Shown here: positions 27,719 through 35,505 of the stretch, piece after piece | Layout of the letters: each line of letters begins with the position of its first letter | How positions within the stretch are numbered: position 1 is the first letter of the stretch | NCBI RefSeq assembly: GCF_000419585.1 | Contig: NZ_ATTH01000001.1 | Span: 2,643,001 to 2,707,000, forward strand | Reading direction: 5' to 3' | DNA from: Salisaeta longa DSM 21114 | Lineage (GTDB): Bacteria; Bacteroidota; Rhodothermia; Rhodothermales; Salinibacteraceae | DNA length: 64,000 bases | Translations under genes and position numbers: made by a program | The notes under the pieces: model-generated | What the model was told of the DNA's origin: nothing | The model's database searches: none | The model's input: the letters and a program-made list of their open reading frames with translations, nothing else

Positions 27719-28462
27719 TTAAGCCGCTTGGAGCTCTTCATCTTCTGTGGCCGTTTGTTCTTTGCGAATCAGATAGTCGGAGAACGTAACGGCTCGCGTA
27801 GCCGTGCCGCTCGTATCCTTACAGTACCCACCGTCGCTGGATGCCTGCACCTGCGGGACGAACGCCCCTTGCTTGTGCGTTGTGCTTGATCCATTTGCGC
27901 CATTGCCCGCTACGGCAAGCAAGCGTGTACCCAACGCCTCCTCGAACGCTGCAATCGTCTTCAGCGTGAAGTTGATGCCTCCCGCCAGGCCACGGCTGAC
28001 GTAGGCTTCGTCTCGATCCATCCTGCGCGCAAGTTCACGCTGCGACAGCTCATTGTCCGCTTCAATGATCTGGCCGATGCGAGCCGTCAGATCCGTCAGC
28101 AACCGATGCAGCTTCCGCTTCACCGGATCGATGTCAGCCAGCGCCTTCCGCTCCTTCGAAATGGTGCGCTTGCCCCCGCGACGGCGGCGTTTCTTCGGGC
28201 GCTTCACATTGGGCACGAAAACGATGTCTGCATCCAACGCCACAGCATAGCGCACTACCGTCTTCAGCGTCAGGTTGGTGCGACCGTTGAGGTGCGCGCT
28301 CACGGTTGATCCGCTGCGGTATCCAAGATCCTCGGCGAGGGCGCGTTGCGTCATGTTGCCCATTGCGTCGCGGATGCGTTCCGCAATCGCGTGGGTCAAG
28401 CGGGTGGCGCGCTTGTCGATGCGCGCTTCGGAGACAGCGAATGAAGGGTTCGAAGTCATCAT
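27719..28462 (-). CDS. HigA-like antitoxin with two helix-turn-helix domains and a chaperone-dependence tail
   Basis: A 247-residue DNA-binding protein. The first Xre-like HTH (about 22-85) includes TQRALAEDLGYRSGSTVSAHL. A basic linker RPKKRRRRGGKR follows, then a second HTH (about 125-185) with SQRELARRMDRDEAYVSRGL. Both end with the same phrase FTLKT/LTLKT, so the domain was probably duplicated. The last ~60 residues are polar with a small hydrophobic patch (TFSDYLIRK) and may be the chaperone-addiction segment seen in TAC antitoxins. It overlaps the toxin gene by 4 bases and the SecB-like gene follows after 3. Confidence 0.75.
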   Translation of the reverse strand: MMTSNPSFAVSEARIDKRATRLTHAIAERIRDAMGNMTQRALAEDLGYRSGSTVSAHLNGRTNLTLKTVVRYAVALDADIVFVPNVKRPKKRRRRGGKRTISKERKALADIDPVKRKLHRLLTDLTARIGQIIEADNELSQRELARRMDRDEAYVSRGLAGGINFTLKTIAAFEEALGTRLLAVAGNGANGSSTTHKQGAFVPQVQASSDGGYCKDTSGTATRAVTFSDYLIRKEQTATEDEELQAA

Positions 28463-29049
28463 GGGAGGTCGCGTGCTTCAAAGTGATGATTGCCTTCGAA
28501 GAAGTATTCGTCTTCAACGCATCCGTCGTCGAATGTGTACTCCTCAAAGTTGAGCGTGTCGGTCCACGTAATGCGCTCGTGGACCCGCTTCATTACGTAT
28601 CGGATGTCCTTCCAGGCGGCTGTCAGCACAGCGTCATCCTGGATGCGTGGATCTCGTTTGACGCCGCCGTTTCCGGCGACGAGGATTTTGCGCATCCGAA
28701 AGCAGTAGAGGCGTAGGCGCGGATACGGCTTCGGCAAGTGCTTTTTGTCTTTCGCCGGAATGCTTGCGCAGAGCGCCTCGGCATGAACGCCTTCTGGGTC
28801 GGTCGCGTTGCCCTCGTCTCGAAACCACCGGTCCGGTCCCTGAAAGCACTTGTAGTGATTGAAGTTATGCTCATCCAGCACCTCCTGGTACAGGCGCACC
28901 CTTAGGTTGTCGCAGTCGGGTGCCTTCTGCACAGCGTCCGTTGCCCAGAACCGCTCCAACTCCGTCTTTTCGGCACCAGCCTTCTGGAAAGAGTACAGCG
29001 TTGCGTAGTCTCCTTCATCTAGCAAGACAAGCTTGAATCCAAAGTCCAT
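28459..29049 (-). CDS. Probable HigB/RelE-type toxin of the TAC module
   Basis: A 196-residue protein, longer than usual HigB toxins (~100). The core phrase LRLYCFRMRKILVAGNGGVKRDPRIQDD resembles the beta-strand and GG.K.T region of RelE/HigB mRNA interferases. The remainder is a charged N-terminal half (PDCDNLRVRLYQEVLDEH) and an acidic C-terminus. It is the first gene of a three-gene unit with a HigA-like antitoxin (ATGA overlap) and a SecB-like chaperone, which supports the toxin role. A TTGACT-17-TACCTA promoter (29061-29089, minus) would give an almost leaderless mRNA. Fold assignment is moderate. Confidence 0.6.
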   Translation of the reverse strand: MDFGFKLVLLDEGDYATLYSFQKAGAEKTELERFWATDAVQKAPDCDNLRVRLYQEVLDEHNFNHYKCFQGPDRWFRDEGNATDPEGVHAEALCASIPAKDKKHLPKPYPRLRLYCFRMRKILVAGNGGVKRDPRIQDDAVLTAAWKDIRYVMKRVHERITWTDTLNFEEYTFDDGCVEDEYFFEGNHHFEARDLP

Positions 29050-29180
29050 TGGTACGGGGATAGGTAAGAGGCGATAGGCTAAAAGTCAAGAAATGTTTCG
29101 CTTACATGTCAAGTCAAGACGCAGAAGGGCACCAAAATTTGCCAGTATTCGGTTGTATTACAAGCCAGACCTGCTGCCTG

Positions 29181-30578
29181 TTATACCTGCCCCCGCACGT
29201 CAATCCGTCCCGTCACCGCCGCCGAAACGAGCGCCGTGCGGTACTCCTTCAGCCGGGCGATGCCGTCACGGATCTTGTCCACCAACGCGTCGATGCGCGC
29301 GGTCTCGCGGTCGAGGTACGTGGCGATGGCGCGCTGTTCGGCGAGGGGCGGGATGGGCCACCGGAGGTTCTGGATGAAGTCGTCAGACACCCGCTTCTGA
29401 CCTCCCGCTCCGTACATCGTCGATTCCCCCATTTTCCGGAAGGGGTGGGACATGGTCGTATAAAAGAGAAAACGGGCGTCAAGATTGTCTCCGGGCCGAA
29501 GCACGTGAAGCTCTGTTGTGCCGAAGCCAACTCCATTTTCGAGATCCCGTGCCAGAGCACCTTTCCCGTTTTCAAAGCACGGAGTAATCTTCGCGACGAG
29601 CACGTCCTGGTTTCGAAAGTAAGTGTACCCGCTAACAACGTCTTCCAGAGGTTTCGTTTCACTCAAATCCAAACCGCCGCCTTCCCCAACGGACTCCATC
29701 GGTACGAAAGACACCTCCGTCTCAGGGTCCCAGTCTTTGACCTCAGTCTTCGACGGCGACGTTTCCAGTAGAAATCGCAGCCGAGCAGTGGACCACGATT
29801 CTGGAATTTTCTCTAGCCACTCCACGCCCGAGTCCTGCATCTCCGCGTCGTCGTCCAGGCCCTTGGTGACGGCGTGACTGATGAGGGCAGTGCGCTTCTC
29901 CTCCAGCAGCTCGATCAGGCGCTGCTTCTTGTCGAGGAGGGCGTCGATGCGCGCGGTCTCGCGGTCGAGGTATGCGGCGATGGCGCGCTGCTCGGGGAGG
30001 GGCGGGACGGGCACTTCCGTATTCGCTATCCGGTCCTGCTCCAGGCTCTCTACTGTCGTCCCCGAATTCGTCCATTCGAGGAGGAGAACGTCATTCTTAC
30101 CGCGAATGAGGTATGCCAAAAACGCAGAGTCGAGGTCTTCGGCTGGTGTCATCGCCTTCAAGTCCTGGTTCAGAGCCACCTGAACCGAGTTAATCGCAAC
30201 TGGAATTGTATGCTTCAGAATGCCGGAGCGCACCACGATTAAGACGCTTCCAGGCTCTACCAAACTTGTAGAGCTCTCCTTTACTGCCTCCGGTGTGATG
30301 TGGTCTTGGGTATCCGTGATTCTGTCTGCCTTCATGTCCTTTGGGGAGACCCACGGAATGTCTCCTGACCAATACTCCTTGTTGTCCTTTGACGGCGTTC
30401 CTCCCCCCTTGAATGCCGACTGGAACTTGAGGCGAATTGTCTCCCAATGCTCCGGAATCTTCCCCAGCCAGTCCACGCCCGAATCTTTGTAGGCGTCGTA
30501 GCGGGGGAGAGGCGACACACGTGCGTCGGCGTTCGAGGCGGAGGGGCGGGCGATGTTGGGGGCGTTGCTTGCGCTCAT
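29181..30578 (-). CDS. hsdS: Type I restriction-modification specificity subunit
   Basis: A 465-residue subunit that chooses the DNA target for methylation and cleavage. Two half-subunits are plain: each starts with a similar phrase (KDSGVDWLGKIPEHW, then QDSGVEWLEKIPESW), has its own variable target-recognition domain, and ends in a conserved helix (PEQRAIAAYLDRETARIDAL and AEQRAIATYLDRETARIDAL). The target is therefore bipartite, but its sequence cannot be predicted. ATG 30578 is chosen over a start seven codons upstream. The two conserved helices are encoded by 67-base near-identical direct repeats. Confidence 0.93.
   Translation of the reverse strand: MSASNAPNIARPSASNADARVSPLPRYDAYKDSGVDWLGKIPEHWETIRLKFQSAFKGGGTPSKDNKEYWSGDIPWVSPKDMKADRITDTQDHITPEAVKESSTSLVEPGSVLIVVRSGILKHTIPVAINSVQVALNQDLKAMTPAEDLDSAFLAYLIRGKNDVLLLEWTNSGTTVESLEQDRIANTEVPVPPLPEQRAIAAYLDRETARIDALLDKKQRLIELLEEKRTALISHAVTKGLDDDAEMQDSGVEWLEKIPESWSTARLRFLLETSPSKTEVKDWDPETEVSFVPMESVGEGGGLDLSETKPLEDVVSGYTYFRNQDVLVAKITPCFENGKGALARDLENGVGFGTTELHVLRPGDNLDARFLFYTTMSHPFRKMGESTMYGAGGQKRVSDDFIQNLRWPIPPLAEQRAIATYLDRETARIDALVDKIRDGIARLKEYRTALVSAAVTGRIDVRGQV
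29287..29353. repeat. Direct repeat copy 1 within hsdS (encodes C-terminal conserved helix)
   Basis: This 67-base stretch matches 29941-30007 with about four mismatches and a spacing of 654 bases. It encodes the conserved PEQRAIA..LDRETARIDAL helix that follows each recognition domain. Recombination between the copies would remove or swap one recognition domain and keep the frame. Confidence 0.85.
29941..30007. repeat. Direct repeat copy 2 within hsdS (encodes central conserved helix)
   Basis: Partner of the 29287-29353 repeat, encoding the helix after the first recognition domain. The differences are silent or conservative, as expected for sequences kept similar by recombination or selection. 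Confidence 0.85.
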
Positions 30579-30609
30579 GCGGGATGAGGGGATGTGCAAT
30601 TGGGGGCGA

Positions 30610-31182
30610 CTACTTGTCTGAAGCTGTACGGTACGTTTGGTTAGGGCTGCGGGGCGCGTCGGGGCGGGTGCGCTCCAACCGACCGTCTTTCGTCATTGGA
30701 GCCAGATAACTACTGCTGATGTGAGATGGGTTTTTGTCAAGAAGTGCCGCCACCTCCGAAGATGAAAGAGCGCGCCATGCACACAATGCATGAATCACGT
30801 CTTCCAACCTCTCACGCGAGGTTCTTTGGCCTCGTACTTCAAGGATCATCTGCCTGAGTGCGTCCGGGAGGGGGCCCCCAGATACCAACGCATCCAGCTT
30901 TTGGGTTGCGTCTTTTGGCTTTTGGGTTTCCTCCTCAAGCTTTTGGGTTTCCTCCTCAAGCTTTGAGGATTGCTCGTCAGCTTGTGTGGTTTCTCTTTCA
31001 TCTTGGGTGGTTGCTTCGCCTCCAGCAGTCTGTTCGTTATCGAAAAGATCCGGCTGGACTTGACTTGGAGGGGCGAGCAATCGGTCGGTGGGTTCGTAGT
31101 AGGTTTGGTTACCTCCAGTAATCCGATCATCCTCACCTGTCTGTTTGAGCTCTTCAACCAGCGCACCAACGTCTATGCTCAT
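30610..31182 (-). CDS. Small winged-helix protein inside the hsd operon, with a heptapeptide repeat
   Basis: A 190-residue protein of unknown function. Residues 1-60 are polar. A repeated KLEEETQ stretch (three units, the last degenerate) forms a short coiled coil. The C-terminal ~80 residues look like a winged helix (MILEVRGQRTSRERLEDVIHAL, LSSSEVAALLDKNPSHISSSYL, TKDGRLERTRP). Its ATG overlaps the hsdM stop by 4 bases and hsdS follows after ~30, so it is co-expressed with the methyltransferase. A role in regulating the system or binding DNA is an inference. Confidence 0.7.
   Translation of the reverse strand: MSIDVGALVEELKQTGEDDRITGGNQTYYEPTDRLLAPPSQVQPDLFDNEQTAGGEATTQDERETTQADEQSSKLEEETQKLEEETQKPKDATQKLDALVSGGPLPDALRQMILEVRGQRTSRERLEDVIHALCAWRALSSSEVAALLDKNPSHISSSYLAPMTKDGRLERTRPDAPRSPNQTYRTASDK
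30898..30960. repeat. Three 21-base in-frame tandem repeats
   Basis: Two perfect 21-base units (30919-30939 and 30940-30960) are preceded by a degenerate third (30898-30918). Each encodes seven residues (KLEEETQ on the minus strand). Copy-number change would lengthen or shorten the coil of the winged-helix protein without breaking the frame. Confidence 0.85.
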
Positions 31183-33236
31183 GCTGTCACCTCCGTCAGC
31201 ATGTCCACGATGTCGCTTTCGATGGCGCGGATGTCCGCCTCGATCTCTGCGAGCGGGCGCGGCGGCTCGTATTCGTAGAAGTAGCGGTTGAAGTTGATCT
31301 CATAGCCAACGCGCCCGACGCGTCCGTCTTGCTCGTCGGTGTAGTCTTCGTCGATGTAGGCGTCGGGCACGTGCGGTTTTACCTCGCGCTCGAAATACGC
31401 AAACACGTCCTCGCTCAGCGGCACGTTTTCGTAGTCGCGCAGGTCGGTGTCGGATTCGAGGCGGCCCTTGGTGTCGCGGACCGGATCGGCGTCGGGGTCT
31501 TTCGCGGAGAGGGCATCGAGGATGTCGGTGCGCACGGGCTTCCGCACCTTGATGCCTTCGTCCTTGAGCCGCTGTTTCAGCCTGTCGCGGAAGTCGGCGT
31601 AGTTGGTGTGCTTCTCCGCTGGCATCGTCTTCAGAAGGGCCACGATCTGCTTTTGGGTGCGCTCGCCTTCGTCGATCGCCCGCTGCCGTGCCTCGGGGTC
31701 CTTCTTCTTGCTCTCGGCCAGGCGCTTGAAGTAGCGCTGCTCCCACACCTGCTCAATGCGCTCGTCGCTGGGCACGATGTTGAGGCGCAGCGGACGCTCG
31801 ACGCGGATCTTACGGTAGCCGAAGTCCTCGGTATTGAAGACGCGGACGCGGTCGTCGTTGTCGTCCATCGTGTTGTAGAGCGACAAGATCTCGGCCACTT
31901 GGTCCGGGTCGCCGTTCGCGCCCTCGCCGATGTAGCGGCGCTTGTCGCCGAGGCTTTTGCGCATCGGCTGCCACATGTCGGAAGCGTCGATGAGCTGCAC
32001 GGTGCCGCGACGCGCCGCCTCCTTCACGTTCGTGAGGACCCACACGTAGGTGGCGATGCCGGTGTTGTAGAACAGCTGCTCCGGAAGCTGGATGATCGCT
32101 TCAACCCAATCGTTTTCGAGCAGCCACCGGCGAATTTCGCTCTCGCCGCTTCCGGCATCCCCCGTGAAGAGGGGCGAGCCGTTCATGATAATCGAGATGC
32201 GCCCGCCGCCCTCGCTCGGCGGCTTCATGTGGGCGATCATATGCTGCAGAAAGAGCAGTTGCCCATCCGAGATGCGCGGCGTTCCGGCCTCGAAGCGCCC
32301 GGAGGCCCCGCGCTCCGCTTCATCCGTCACATCCTTCTTGTCACGCTTCCAGTCCTTACCGTACGGCGGATTGGCGAGCTGGAAGTCGAACCGCTGCCCG
32401 GCATGCTTGTCTTTTGAGAGCGTGGAGCCGAACGCGATCCGGTCGGCGTCGCGGCCATCCTCGGTCTTCAGGTAAAGATCCGACTTGCAGACCGCATACG
32501 TTTCGGGGTTCACCTCTTGTCCGTACAGGTAGATGTCGGCGTCAGCGTTCATCTCGAAGATGCGGTCGCGGGCCGCCGTCAGCATCCCGCCGGTCCCGCA
32601 GCACGGATCGCAGATCCGGAAGACGCGCCCGGCCTCGCCCAGCACATCGGTTTTGCCCGCCAGCACCAATTCGGTCATCAGGCGCACGACCTCGCGCGGC
32701 GTAAAGTGCTCCCCGGGATTCTCGTCCAGCGCCTCGTTGAACTTGCGGATCAGTTCCTCGAAGACGAGGCCCATCTGCTCGTTCGACACCGTATCCGGAT
32801 GCAGGTCGGCATTCTTGAACCGCTCCATGACCTGGAAGAGCAGCCCAGCCTGCGCCAGTTTGTCGATCGTATTGCGGAAGTCGAACTTGTCGATTACGTC
32901 CCGCATGTTTGGCGAGAAGCCTGCAATGTAGGCCTTCAGGTTGTCCGCGAGCTGCGCCGGATCCTCCTGCAGCAGCCGCTCGAAGGTGTAGTTCGACGTA
33001 TTGTAGAAAGCGTATCCGGCCTTCTTGCGGAGCAGGCCGTCCAGGTTATCCAGGTCGTCCTTGTAGGTGTGATACGCCTGCAGCACGTCCTCCTTTGTCG
33101 GTTGCAGCACGCTGTCAATGCGTCGAAGGACGGTGAAGGGCAGAATGACGTCCTGGTATTTGCCGCGCTTGAAGGAGTCGCGGATCAGGTTGGCGGTTCC
33201 CCAAAGAAAGGAGACGATCTCGTTGTGGGTCTGCAT
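31179..33236 (-). CDS. hsdM: Type I restriction-modification DNA methyltransferase subunit
   Basis: A 685-residue N6-adenine methyltransferase. The N-terminal HsdM-N helical domain begins MQTHNEIVSFLWGTANLIRD. The methylase core has SAM motif I DPCCGTGGML, followed by the catalytic NPPYGKDW. A long C-terminal charged region (about 480-685) is involved in HsdS binding in this family. The start at 33236 fits the conserved N-terminus; the longer frame adds 41 unrelated residues. It is the first gene of a minus-strand operon and is divergent from the Wadjet operon. Confidence 0.94.
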   Translation of the reverse strand: MQTHNEIVSFLWGTANLIRDSFKRGKYQDVILPFTVLRRIDSVLQPTKEDVLQAYHTYKDDLDNLDGLLRKKAGYAFYNTSNYTFERLLQEDPAQLADNLKAYIAGFSPNMRDVIDKFDFRNTIDKLAQAGLLFQVMERFKNADLHPDTVSNEQMGLVFEELIRKFNEALDENPGEHFTPREVVRLMTELVLAGKTDVLGEAGRVFRICDPCCGTGGMLTAARDRIFEMNADADIYLYGQEVNPETYAVCKSDLYLKTEDGRDADRIAFGSTLSKDKHAGQRFDFQLANPPYGKDWKRDKKDVTDEAERGASGRFEAGTPRISDGQLLFLQHMIAHMKPPSEGGGRISIIMNGSPLFTGDAGSGESEIRRWLLENDWVEAIIQLPEQLFYNTGIATYVWVLTNVKEAARRGTVQLIDASDMWQPMRKSLGDKRRYIGEGANGDPDQVAEILSLYNTMDDNDDRVRVFNTEDFGYRKIRVERPLRLNIVPSDERIEQVWEQRYFKRLAESKKKDPEARQRAIDEGERTQKQIVALLKTMPAEKHTNYADFRDRLKQRLKDEGIKVRKPVRTDILDALSAKDPDADPVRDTKGRLESDTDLRDYENVPLSEDVFAYFEREVKPHVPDAYIDEDYTDEQDGRVGRVGYEINFNRYFYEYEPPRPLAEIEADIRAIESDIVDMLTEVTA

Positions 33237-33625
33237 ACAGGGAGACGAGGGGGCATGAGACGAAGCGCAGCGGACGGCGTATAATGTACAATGCTTGTGG
33301 CGTAATACCAAGCGCCGAGGATCGTCATGCAGCCGTTCGTGAAGAGCTTCCAACGTCACAGTAGGCCCAACCCGCCGGTCGTTCTCTCATCTGCGAGAAA
33401 AGCCAATTTCGAGGGGAGGGCCGTGTCGAGTGGGTCGCGGTTCAGCCGGGTGGCTCCAACAGATTGTAGTTGATAGGGCAATAGGTGTCAACGGTCTTTG
33501 TCTTATTTCGTCTTACGCATCGTTGCATTTGTATTTCTTAACGCCAATGTTAAAAAAAATGGCAAGCGCTTCTTCTGTAGTCATCTTGTAGCGTACCCTA
33601 GCAACGTCGCAAGGCTTAACGTAGC
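33237..33625. other. Divergent intergenic region between hsdM and jetA
   Basis: This 389-base gap is AT-richer than the flanks and holds the hsdM promoter described separately. No open frame of note was found. I could not fix a convincing promoter for jetA in the plus direction; several weak TTG-like boxes lie at 33520-33590. A run of eight As is at ~33549. Confidence 0.6.
33463..33491 (-). promoter_or_regulatory. Consensus sigma70-type promoter upstream of hsdM
   Basis: Read on the minus strand: TTGACA (33486-33491), a 17-base spacer, TACAAT (33463-33468), a near-perfect consensus. It leaves a ~220-base leader before hsdM ATG 33236, which is long, so a second promoter nearer the gene is possible. 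Confidence 0.5.
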
Positions 33626-34888
33626 ATGACCCATCCGGACTTCAAAAATTTCCTGCGTCTGGCGCACGACTATCTTCACGTGCTACAAGCCGTGCATGAT
33701 GCGCCACACGGCATGCGAGAGGCCGACATTCGTGCACATGTACGCGATGAGCTTGCGGGAGCATCTGCGGCTCCTGCGCCCTCTTACGTTTTTCAGCAGT
33801 TGCGCACCCATCGGCTCATCCAGCCGCTGCCGGAGAAATCGGCCTTCTACGAGCTCACGCCGCTCATTCAGAAGCCCTTGCGCAACTTCCAGCATGAGCA
33901 ATCACTGATTACGCCCAAGGTGATTCGTGCGCACCTGGAGCAAATTGGCACGGACCGGAGCCGTCTCCTTCAGTGTGGTAAACAAGCGTCGCAAGAGGGG
34001 GCCAACCGAGCATTAGAACGGATCAACACTGAATTGGAAGAGATCCGCATGCGCTCCCAAACAAACCGTGAGGCTATTCTCCACCGGGTGACAACGTTGC
34101 GGGCGGCAACGTCTGATACGAGCATTCAGGAACGCTTCGCTGCCGTTCTGGAAATGATGGAGGACCATATTCGGCCGCTCGAGGAAATCGTTCGTACAAA
34201 TGGGCTTGCCGAAACGCACTTTGCACGCCTAAGAAAGACCCTTGAGCGCGTTCAGCGTGCATTTGATAGTGCACCTGCCGTACAACGCGAACTGAAATCT
34301 ACCAGCGCCCGCCTCCGTCGCGTACGCCGCGATGTTCTCCGTAATTTCGAGGCAGCCCGGAAAGAAGTGCTGCCCCTGTTCGATGAACAACGGCGCGATT
34401 CTATGCTTGTGCGTGGTGCGTCTCAGTTGCTGAAAACGGTGCATCATGAAGGTCCTGATGCGCTGCAGCTTCCCAAGCAAATCCGACTGCTTCGGTTCAA
34501 CATACGAACGGTCTTGGACGACGATGCCATGCGGGGTTTTCTCTTGGATATGCGCGCTTACACGCCCGCACCTCCCGCGCCGATTTCCCAACCGTCAGCC
34601 CATAATCTCCCAGTAGATGTTCCCAACCGCAACCACGTACTTGCACGCACGCGGCAATCCTCTCCCATTCACGACGTAATGGCTTGGCTTGTGCAGCGCT
34701 ACGCAGCGGCCCCCACGCGTCATCTCTTGGCTGCCTACCGGTATGTGCTAGAGGCTCCAGATCTGCACGTCTCTTTTCGTGGGCCGCCCCGCAGTTACAC
34801 GCACGGCGACTACGTGCTCACAGCCACCCCCGCCTGTGTTCGCGTAAACGCTTCTCCTAAAACGTCATCTTTCATTGCCTTGTCATGA
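33626..34888 (+). CDS. jetA: Wadjet subunit JetA (kleisin-like)
   Basis: A 420-residue largely helical protein, first gene of a four-gene Wadjet anti-plasmid operon. The N-terminal ~100 residues form a winged-helix-like unit (YVFQQLRTHRLIQPLPEKSAFYELT). A long coiled stretch (about 110-290) follows, then a C-terminal winged-helix-like region ending VRVNASPKTSSFIALS. This fits the kleisin-like subunit that links the SMC heads of JetC. The assignment rests mainly on gene order and on the strong JetC and JetD matches. It overlaps jetB by 4 bases (ATGA). Confidence 0.8.
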   Translation: MTHPDFKNFLRLAHDYLHVLQAVHDAPHGMREADIRAHVRDELAGASAAPAPSYVFQQLRTHRLIQPLPEKSAFYELTPLIQKPLRNFQHEQSLITPKVIRAHLEQIGTDRSRLLQCGKQASQEGANRALERINTELEEIRMRSQTNREAILHRVTTLRAATSDTSIQERFAAVLEMMEDHIRPLEEIVRTNGLAETHFARLRKTLERVQRAFDSAPAVQRELKSTSARLRRVRRDVLRNFEAARKEVLPLFDEQRRDSMLVRGASQLLKTVHHEGPDALQLPKQIRLLRFNIRTVLDDDAMRGFLLDMRAYTPAPPAPISQPSAHNLPVDVPNRNHVLARTRQSSPIHDVMAWLVQRYAAAPTRHLLAAYRYVLEAPDLHVSFRGPPRSYTHGDYVLTATPACVRVNASPKTSSFIALS

Positions 34889-35460
34889 CTGACCTTCCGC
34901 ATCTCTCCGAGATCTTCAGCCAACTTCGTCGAGGCTACCATTACACCCCTGCTGATGGAGAAGTCTTTCGGATCCTTTGGCAGCGGTTTGATGCGTACAA
35001 GGCGGCGTTTGAGGCATTTGGTATGGACCTGCGGAAGCACCGTGAACGCACGGTCTACCTTTTTGCTGGCTCCTCGCAAAATCCAGGCAAGAAAGCGCGA
35101 GCCATGGGATTGTTTGTGCTAGTTTTGGTCGAATGGATGAGCAACGAGTATCCGACGATCGTGCCGGACTTCTTCGACACCTGGTGGCACGTTGATGATC
35201 TTCCCCATCTTGCGTCCGAACGTTACGCCACGTACATGGAACAGGTGGGTGTGACGAATACCGCCGACCTTAATAGCGTCATCGGGTCGCTTACGAGGTA
35301 CGGCTTTGCCGAGACCCGCGCCGATGGGGCCTTTCAGTTTCGAACTGCAGCCCACCGCTTTCTGGATCTATGTATAGAGGCTGTTGAAATGACTCCAGAT
35401 GCGGAGCCCAATGAGACCGAACCTGACGGTCCTTCCGCTCCTCGCCCCCCCGATTCGTAA
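34885..35460 (+). CDS. jetB: Wadjet subunit JetB (KITE-like)
   Basis: A 191-residue protein of the size and position of JetB, which binds the kleisin-like JetA. The middle (RAMGLFVLVLVEWMSNEYPTI) and the region TADLNSVIGSLTRYGFAETRADGAFQFRTAAHRFLDL look like tandem winged helices, as in MukE-type KITE proteins. The final ~25 residues are acidic and proline-rich. Its start overlaps jetA and jetC begins 45 bases after it. Family assignment is from order, size and fold pattern. Confidence 0.8.
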   Translation: MTDLPHLSEIFSQLRRGYHYTPADGEVFRILWQRFDAYKAAFEAFGMDLRKHRERTVYLFAGSSQNPGKKARAMGLFVLVLVEWMSNEYPTIVPDFFDTWWHVDDLPHLASERYATYMEQVGVTNTADLNSVIGSLTRYGFAETRADGAFQFRTAAHRFLDLCIEAVEMTPDAEPNETEPDGPSAPRPPDS

Positions 35461-35505
35461 ACACCGGGCGTGCATGTTCGTCCCCTCCCCTTAATCCATT
35501 CACTT

